Below are positions 14,637-18,499 of a stretch of 18,499 nt of DNA, piece by piece. Origin of the DNA: CAYOVG01 sp964407285 (lineage in GTDB: Bacteria > Desulfobacterota > Syntrophobacteria > Syntrophobacterales > Syntrophobacteraceae); contig CAYOVG010000110.1 in the NCBI GenBank assembly GCA_964407285.1, positions 1 to 18,499 on the forward strand, written 5' to 3'. A program made the translations under genes and the position numbers. Within the stretch, counting starts at the first letter, position 1; each line of letters starts with the position of its first letter. The notes under the pieces were generated by a model, which made no database searches, was not told where the DNA came from, and worked only from the letters and a program-made list of their open reading frames with translations.

Positions 14637-16301
14637 CTATTTGACGATATCCATAATTCCTTCGATGAAGTTCTGGACGCTTTGCCTGGTTTCCGGGTTG
14701 AGGTTGACGAACTGGATGCCGAGTTCGGCTTTCCCCTCGTCGACTTTTATGTTCCGCACGAAGCCGGTCATGAGTTCCGGCCTTTTGTCTCCGAAGAGCT
14801 GGGCCATGACGGCAACGGGAGCATTCAAGGCAATCCTGGAAACGGCGTCCCTGTCGGCCTGCCTGGCCATGAACTTGCATCCTCCCAGGCTCAAATCCAG
14901 GATGACCCCCGAATACCTTCCCGTTCCGGTTTTCGCTTCCGCCGGAAGGAAGCATTCTATCCTGGGGTTCTTGCGCAGGTCGAGGGTTTCCACCTTCCGG
15001 GGATAGGATGTGATCATGAGCCGCAGCGGGTGCAGCACATGGCCCAGGACAATGGACCGGAAGCCGTACACCGTGCCGGAGTGCAGGTACCGGACGACGA
15101 TCCGGGCCTTTTCGCGGAAGATCTTCTGGACCCGCGCATGGGACGGAACGCGCAGGATGAAGTATTCGCCCGGCTCCATGCCCACCAGTATCGCCTTCAT
15201 GCGAAACTCCTCGCCGTGCGGCTGGATCACCATTTCGCTGCCCAGGCCGATATTGACCCTTTTCAGGGCGTCTTTCGAATCATCTTCCGCCCCCAGAAAA
15301 TCGACGAACGAATCCAGGTAGACGGCATCGAAGGCGCCGCCCATCTCATCCAGCATGACCCTCACGGCCGCCGCCGGAGGCAGGGCCTCCTTGTACGCCC
15401 TTCTCGCGGTGAGGGCGTCGTAGCAGTCGATGATCCGGGCGACGCGCGCGTACTTGTGGATCTTTTCTCCAGTCAGGCCGCTCGGATATCCCGACCCGTC
15501 GAAAGCTTCATGATGCTGGAGCACCACGTTCAACTGGCTCTCCGACATAATCCGGGCGCTCCTGAGCCTCTGGTACCCGAGGGCGGGATGCCTCCTGATC
15601 ATCTCGAATTCATCTTTGTCGAGGCGGCCGGGCTTGTTGAGGATCGCGTCGTCGATGGCGCTCTTTCCGATGTCGTGGAAAAGGGCCCCCAGGCCGAAAT
15701 CGCCCACTTCGTCCTTGCTCCAGCCCAGGTACCGGCAAAACGCCATGCCGAGGATGGCCACCTGCACCGAATGGGTGAATGTACCGTAATCTTTTGCAAA
15801 TATCGAGAACAACGCTTCGGAGGACACTTTGTCCGCAAGGAGGTGGGAGGCGAAGTTATCGACGAACTGCCGTCCCATGGCGACATTGGCCCTGGTGGGG
15901 CGTTCCCTGAAGACTTTCTTGACCACGTTTTCCGCGCCGTCGTAGAGAAGCTGCGTCTTCTTCCGGCTGGGAATATCTTCGGCGGCGAGGCTCCGTCGAA
16001 GATGCTCGTTGAAATACTCGAGGAAATCCTCTTCGCTCTCCCTTGCGATGAATATCTCGTGTATCTCTTCCTTCAGCAGCGAATCATGGAGCGCCTGAGT
16101 GTACGCCTGGTTTCGCCCCAGCACCTTGTCCCAAACGATCCTCTTGCCCTTCTCCAGCGTGGGAAAGTACAGATCGAAGCGGATCACGGTTTCCGGAAAG
16201 AGGCTCCGCAGCTTCACGGGAAGGAAGTCCGCGGTCACCTCGTCGTAATCCACCTCGAGGCCCTTGATGTTGTCTTTCGTCAGGTTCAGAGGTCCTTCCA
16301 T
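14637..16301 (-). CDS. HD-GYP phosphodiesterase fused to a YcgR-like PilZ module
   Basis: A 554-residue cyclic-di-GMP protein with no signal peptide or membrane helix. Residues 1-150 are an N-terminal region. Residues 165-340 are an HD-GYP domain: H177, HD at 209-210, K213, H238, HH at 263-264 and the GSGYP signature (269-273), with D292/D295; HD-GYP enzymes hydrolyse c-di-GMP. Residues 349-437 resemble the YcgR N-terminal (PilZN) domain. Residues 440-550 are a PilZ c-di-GMP-binding domain with R443-x3-R447 and D469-x-S471-x-x-G474. One chain thus carries both a c-di-GMP sensor and a degrading domain. The ATG at 16301 has GGGAGG about 13 nt upstream, rather far. The small duplicated-motif gene follows on the same strand. 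Confidence 0.92.
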   Translation of the reverse strand: MEGPLNLTKDNIKGLEVDYDEVTADFLPVKLRSLFPETVIRFDLYFPTLEKGKRIVWDKVLGRNQAYTQALHDSLLKEEIHEIFIARESEEDFLEYFNEHLRRSLAAEDIPSRKKTQLLYDGAENVVKKVFRERPTRANVAMGRQFVDNFASHLLADKVSSEALFSIFAKDYGTFTHSVQVAILGMAFCRYLGWSKDEVGDFGLGALFHDIGKSAIDDAILNKPGRLDKDEFEMIRRHPALGYQRLRSARIMSESQLNVVLQHHEAFDGSGYPSGLTGEKIHKYARVARIIDCYDALTARRAYKEALPPAAAVRVMLDEMGGAFDAVYLDSFVDFLGAEDDSKDALKRVNIGLGSEMVIQPHGEEFRMKAILVGMEPGEYFILRVPSHARVQKIFREKARIVVRYLHSGTVYGFRSIVLGHVLHPLRLMITSYPRKVETLDLRKNPRIECFLPAEAKTGTGRYSGVILDLSLGGCKFMARQADRDAVSRIALNAPVAVMAQLFGDKRPELMTGFVRNIKVDEGKAELGIQFVNLNPETRQSVQNFIEGIMDIVK

Positions 16302-16397
16302 ATCGGATCATCGTCCTCCCGGCAAAAACGTTCAAAAGCCCTTTCACAGCGGCGCAACGGCGCAGTGGAAAGCCGCGCCCTTCCAGTCATCTTTCTT

Positions 16398-16443
16398 TTA
16401 CCACGAAAGACGCGGAAAATTTACCACGAAAGGCGCGGAAAAT
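16398..16443. repeat. 23-bp tandem duplication
   Basis: Two contiguous 23-bp units (16398-16420 and 16421-16443) starting TTACCACGAAAG and ending CGCGGAAAAT, with one difference. The ACCACGAAAGRCGCGGAAAAT word resembles a dispersed intergenic sequence seen in many environmental genomes. Confidence 0.8.
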
Positions 16444-16678
16444 GCGAAAGAGAAAGAATTTCTTGCATTCCGAGCCCTCCCGGGCATCCGGCGGTTCGTT
16501 GGAAAGAGCCGGCGGCGTCGATTTCCGGCTTGGAGTGGAGATGGATTGGAATTGTACTTGTATCACGTTTATTCGTATGTGAAAATGGAATGTGCAAGTC
16601 GAATTCGAAGTTACATGACAAATCCGGCGCCGGCTCGATGCGGGCGAGCGGAAACGGCGAAAGCCCCCGGAAATCCCA

Positions 16679-16707
16679 TTGACAAAATGGAGATCCCCCG
16701 GTAGTTT
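16679..16707 (+). promoter_or_regulatory. Candidate serC promoter
   Basis: A perfect -35 box TTGACA (16679-16684), a 17-bp spacer and a weak -10 TAGTTT (16702-16707). It would give a leader of about 105 nt before the serC start. Confidence 0.4.
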
Positions 16708-16818
16708 CGCATACCTGCTTGTCAAACTGCCCATATCCGCGGACGGACATCACGGGTCGCCGATGTCGATTCGATATTTCGGCAGTAGATTTTGATCATA
16801 AAGAAAGGAGAGAGTACA

Positions 16819-17904
16819 ATGGTCCATCGCGTCTACAATTTCAACCCGGGCCCGGCCGCCCTGCCGTTGCCCGTTCTCGAGGAAATCCAAGCCCAGCTCA
16901 TCGACTTTCAGGGTTCCGGCATGTCCATCCTGGAAAGCAGCCACCGGGGCAAGGTGTTCGAGGCGGTTCTCGACGACGCCGTCGTTCGCATCAAGCGCCT
17001 GCTCAAGCTCGACGACCGCTTCCACGTGCTTTTTCTGCAGGGAGGCGCCAGCATGCAGTTCTGCATGGTCCCGATGAATCTTTCGCTTCCCGGCAAGCCC
17101 GTGGACTATACGGATACGGGCACCTGGGCGTCGAAGGCGGTCAAGGAAGCCCAGTTGCTGGAAAAGGACGTCCGGGTCGTCGCAAGCTCCGCGGACCGGG
17201 CCTACACTTACATCCCCGAGGAGGTGCCGGTGGACGCGGATGCGGCCTACCTCCACATCACGTCCAACAACACCATCCGCGGCACGCAGTGGCGCCGGTT
17301 CCCCGACGCCGGGGGGGTCCCCATCGTCTGCGATATGTCCTCGGACATCTTCAGCCGCGCTTTCGACCCCGCTCCCTTCGGGCTGATTTACGCCGGCGCG
17401 CAGAAAAACGCCGGACCGGCCGGAGTCACCCTCGTCATCGTGAGGGACGACATGCTCGCCCGCACGCCGGAGAAGCTCCCCTCGATGCTCAAGTACACGA
17501 CCTACTCCGGCAAGAAATCCATGTACAACACTCCGCCGTGCTTCGCCATCTACGTGGTGCAACTGGTGGCCAAATGGATCGAGGAAACGGTCGGCGGGAT
17601 AGAAAAGATGGAAACCGCCAACCGCCGCAAAGGGGAACTCCTCTACGGCTACCTGGACAGCCAGGATTTCTACAAGGGCACCGCCGTCCCCAATTCGCGG
17701 TCCCTCATGAACGTGACGTTCAGGCTGCCCACTCCGGAACTGGAGCAGGAATTCATCGCCCAGGCCCTTTCGGAAGGGCTCGCGGGCCTGAAGGGGCACC
17801 GCTCGGTCGGCGGATGCCGGGCGTCCATTTACAACGCCGTGCCCTACGCGGCGGTGGAGGCCCTCGTTGGCTTCATGAAGGAGTTCCGGAATAAGAAGGG
17901 GTAG
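16819..17904 (+). CDS. serC: Phosphoserine aminotransferase
   Basis: A 361-residue cytosolic PLP enzyme converting 3-phosphohydroxypyruvate and glutamate to phosphoserine, the second step of serine synthesis (also used in pyridoxine synthesis in some bacteria). The family start NFNPGPAALP (7-16), SHRG (41-44), the LFLQGGASMQF loop (71-81), the TGTWASKA block, the D-x-S-S stretch CDMSSDIFSR (171-180) and the PLP-lysine K196 in YAGAQKNAGPAG are all present, and length is typical. AGGAG lies 8 nt before the ATG at 16819; the upstream in-frame start at 16792 has no such site. It is followed by about 220 bp with a palindromic repeat and then a SulP gene on the same strand. Confidence 0.97.
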   Translation: MVHRVYNFNPGPAALPLPVLEEIQAQLIDFQGSGMSILESSHRGKVFEAVLDDAVVRIKRLLKLDDRFHVLFLQGGASMQFCMVPMNLSLPGKPVDYTDTGTWASKAVKEAQLLEKDVRVVASSADRAYTYIPEEVPVDADAAYLHITSNNTIRGTQWRRFPDAGGVPIVCDMSSDIFSRAFDPAPFGLIYAGAQKNAGPAGVTLVIVRDDMLARTPEKLPSMLKYTTYSGKKSMYNTPPCFAIYVVQLVAKWIEETVGGIEKMETANRRKGELLYGYLDSQDFYKGTAVPNSRSLMNVTFRLPTPELEQEFIAQALSEGLAGLKGHRSVGGCRASIYNAVPYAAVEALVGFMKEFRNKKG

Positions 17905-18001
17905 GGGGGATAAGAAGGGACGGGGGGACAGGGGGCCTGGATGAAGGGGTGGGCGCCGGGATGAAAGGATAGGGGGAGGAGACGGGACAATGCCGTTGAA
18001 T

Positions 18002-18078
18002 CAACGTCACCCCCGCATGGGCGGGGGGCCGGCAAATCTTGAGAACCCCGGATTTCCGCCGGCGCGGGAATGACGTTG
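18002..18078. repeat. REP-like palindromic intergenic repeat (copy B)
   Basis: Outer arms CAACGTCA (18002-18009) and TGACGTTG (18071-18078) pair perfectly, enclosing GC-rich inner arms. Read on the minus strand it starts CAACGTCATTCCCGCG and resembles copy A at 1458-1552 in structure and words (GTCATTCCCGCG, GCCGGCC, CCCGCC). It may also act as a terminator after serC. Confidence 0.65.
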
Positions 18079-18128
18079 CCGGGCCTGAAGTCAACGACAT
18101 CGAGGAGACGGGAGGACCGGTAGACGCG

Positions 18129-18499
18129 ATGGCTTATCGTCGGTTTGCGCCCGCATGGGCGCGCATGGTCAACCGCGCCGCGTTCAAGGCCGATATGCTT
18201 GCGGGCGTCACGGGCGCCGTCATCGTGATCCCGCAAGGAATCGCCTTCGCCGCCGTAGCGGGGCTGCCCGCCGAATATGGTCTTTATTCGGCCATCGTGC
18301 CCGCCGTCGTTGCGGCGCTCTTCGGTTCCTCCCACCACCTGATTTCCGGACCCACAACGGCCATATCCATCATCGTGTTCTCCAAGATCAGCACGCTGGC
18401 GGCCCCCTTCACCCCGGAATACATCGGGATGGCGCTCACGCTCACCCTCATCGCCGGCATAATTCAACTGGCGTTGGGGTTGGCGCGCTTCGGCGCGGT
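18129..18499 (+). CDS. SulP-family anion transporter, N-terminal part
   Basis: The open frame runs off the window end after 123 codons. SulP (SLC26-like) proteins are inner-membrane transporters of sulfate, bicarbonate or other anions. The N-terminal signatures are clear: DMLAGVTGAVIVIPQGIAFA (residues 22-41), AGLPAEYGLYSAIVPA (44-59), then ALFGSSHHLISGPTTAIS, and a further hydrophobic helix near the window edge. The ATG at 18129 has GGGAGG about 13 nt upstream. The substrate, and whether a STAS domain follows, cannot be seen. Confidence 0.92.
   Translation, partial: MAYRRFAPAWARMVNRAAFKADMLAGVTGAVIVIPQGIAFAAVAGLPAEYGLYSAIVPAVVAALFGSSHHLISGPTTAISIIVFSKISTLAAPFTPEYIGMALTLTLIAGIIQLALGLARFGA

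Larger units (their letters stand above)
16302..16818. other. Intergenic region between divergent genes
   Basis: No gene seen. It contains the 23-bp tandem duplication (16398-16443) and the candidate serC promoter (16679-16707). Confidence 0.5.

Noticed and set aside
14610..16682. 690-codon plus-strand open frame
   Set aside because: Antisense to the HD-GYP/PilZ gene; it has no recognisable motifs and an atypical residue composition.
16719..17894. 391-codon plus-strand and 349-codon minus-strand open frames over serC
   Set aside because: Out-of-frame and antisense shadows of serC.
1..18499. tRNA or rRNA genes
   Set aside because: No cloverleaf with a conserved GTTCRANNC arm and no rRNA-like segment was recognised on either strand; a dedicated scan was not possible.

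Overview
The window looks like a chromosomal segment of a GC-rich (roughly 58-60% by eye) anaerobic bacterium. The gene set (a serC of the classical type, an HD-GYP/PilZ protein, a DUF6485-type Cys-rich small protein, a PEP-synthase-like protein without its catalytic barrel, an environmental class D beta-lactamase) and the dense short intergenic repeats suggest a Desulfobacterota/Syntrophobacter-like sulfate reducer or syntroph. That assignment is inference only; no rRNA or other marker is present.

Layout. 1-2480: sparse and repeat-rich, with a Cys-rich small protein and a tiny membrane protein on the minus strand and a complete class D (OXA-type) beta-lactamase on the plus strand. 2480-7930: an accessory region. 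It is bounded by two direct copies of a broken REP-associated (IS200-like, RAYT-type) transposase. The copies share a 712-bp core that is identical by eye, including all frameshifts, but have diverged flanks. Between them lie AT-richer genes: a PD-(D/E)XK nuclease-like protein, a small membrane ORF, and an HNH-type protein with a glycine-rich repeat region. GTTAGGC heptamers sit just upstream and just downstream of the nuclease gene, as expected at the edges of integron cassettes. The second transposase copy is fused to a scrap of group II intron reverse transcriptase, which is cut by a 162-bp MITE-like element with perfect 14-bp inverted ends and a TA duplication.

7950-8360: a GNAT acetyltransferase starting 18 bp beyond the MITE. 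8672-13743 (minus): a PEP-synthase-like protein followed by a NERD-domain UvrD-like helicase with two low-complexity repeat regions. 14089-16301 (minus): an HD-GYP phosphodiesterase fused to a YcgR-like PilZ module, followed by a small protein built from two copies of one motif. 16819-18499 (plus): serC, then the start of a SulP anion transporter that runs off the window.

The 14-18.5 kb part looks like ordinary chromosomal backbone. The 2.5-8 kb part looks like an integration hotspot whose cargo (nuclease and HNH protein) is plausibly defence-related; that role is inferred from domains and context, not demonstrated.
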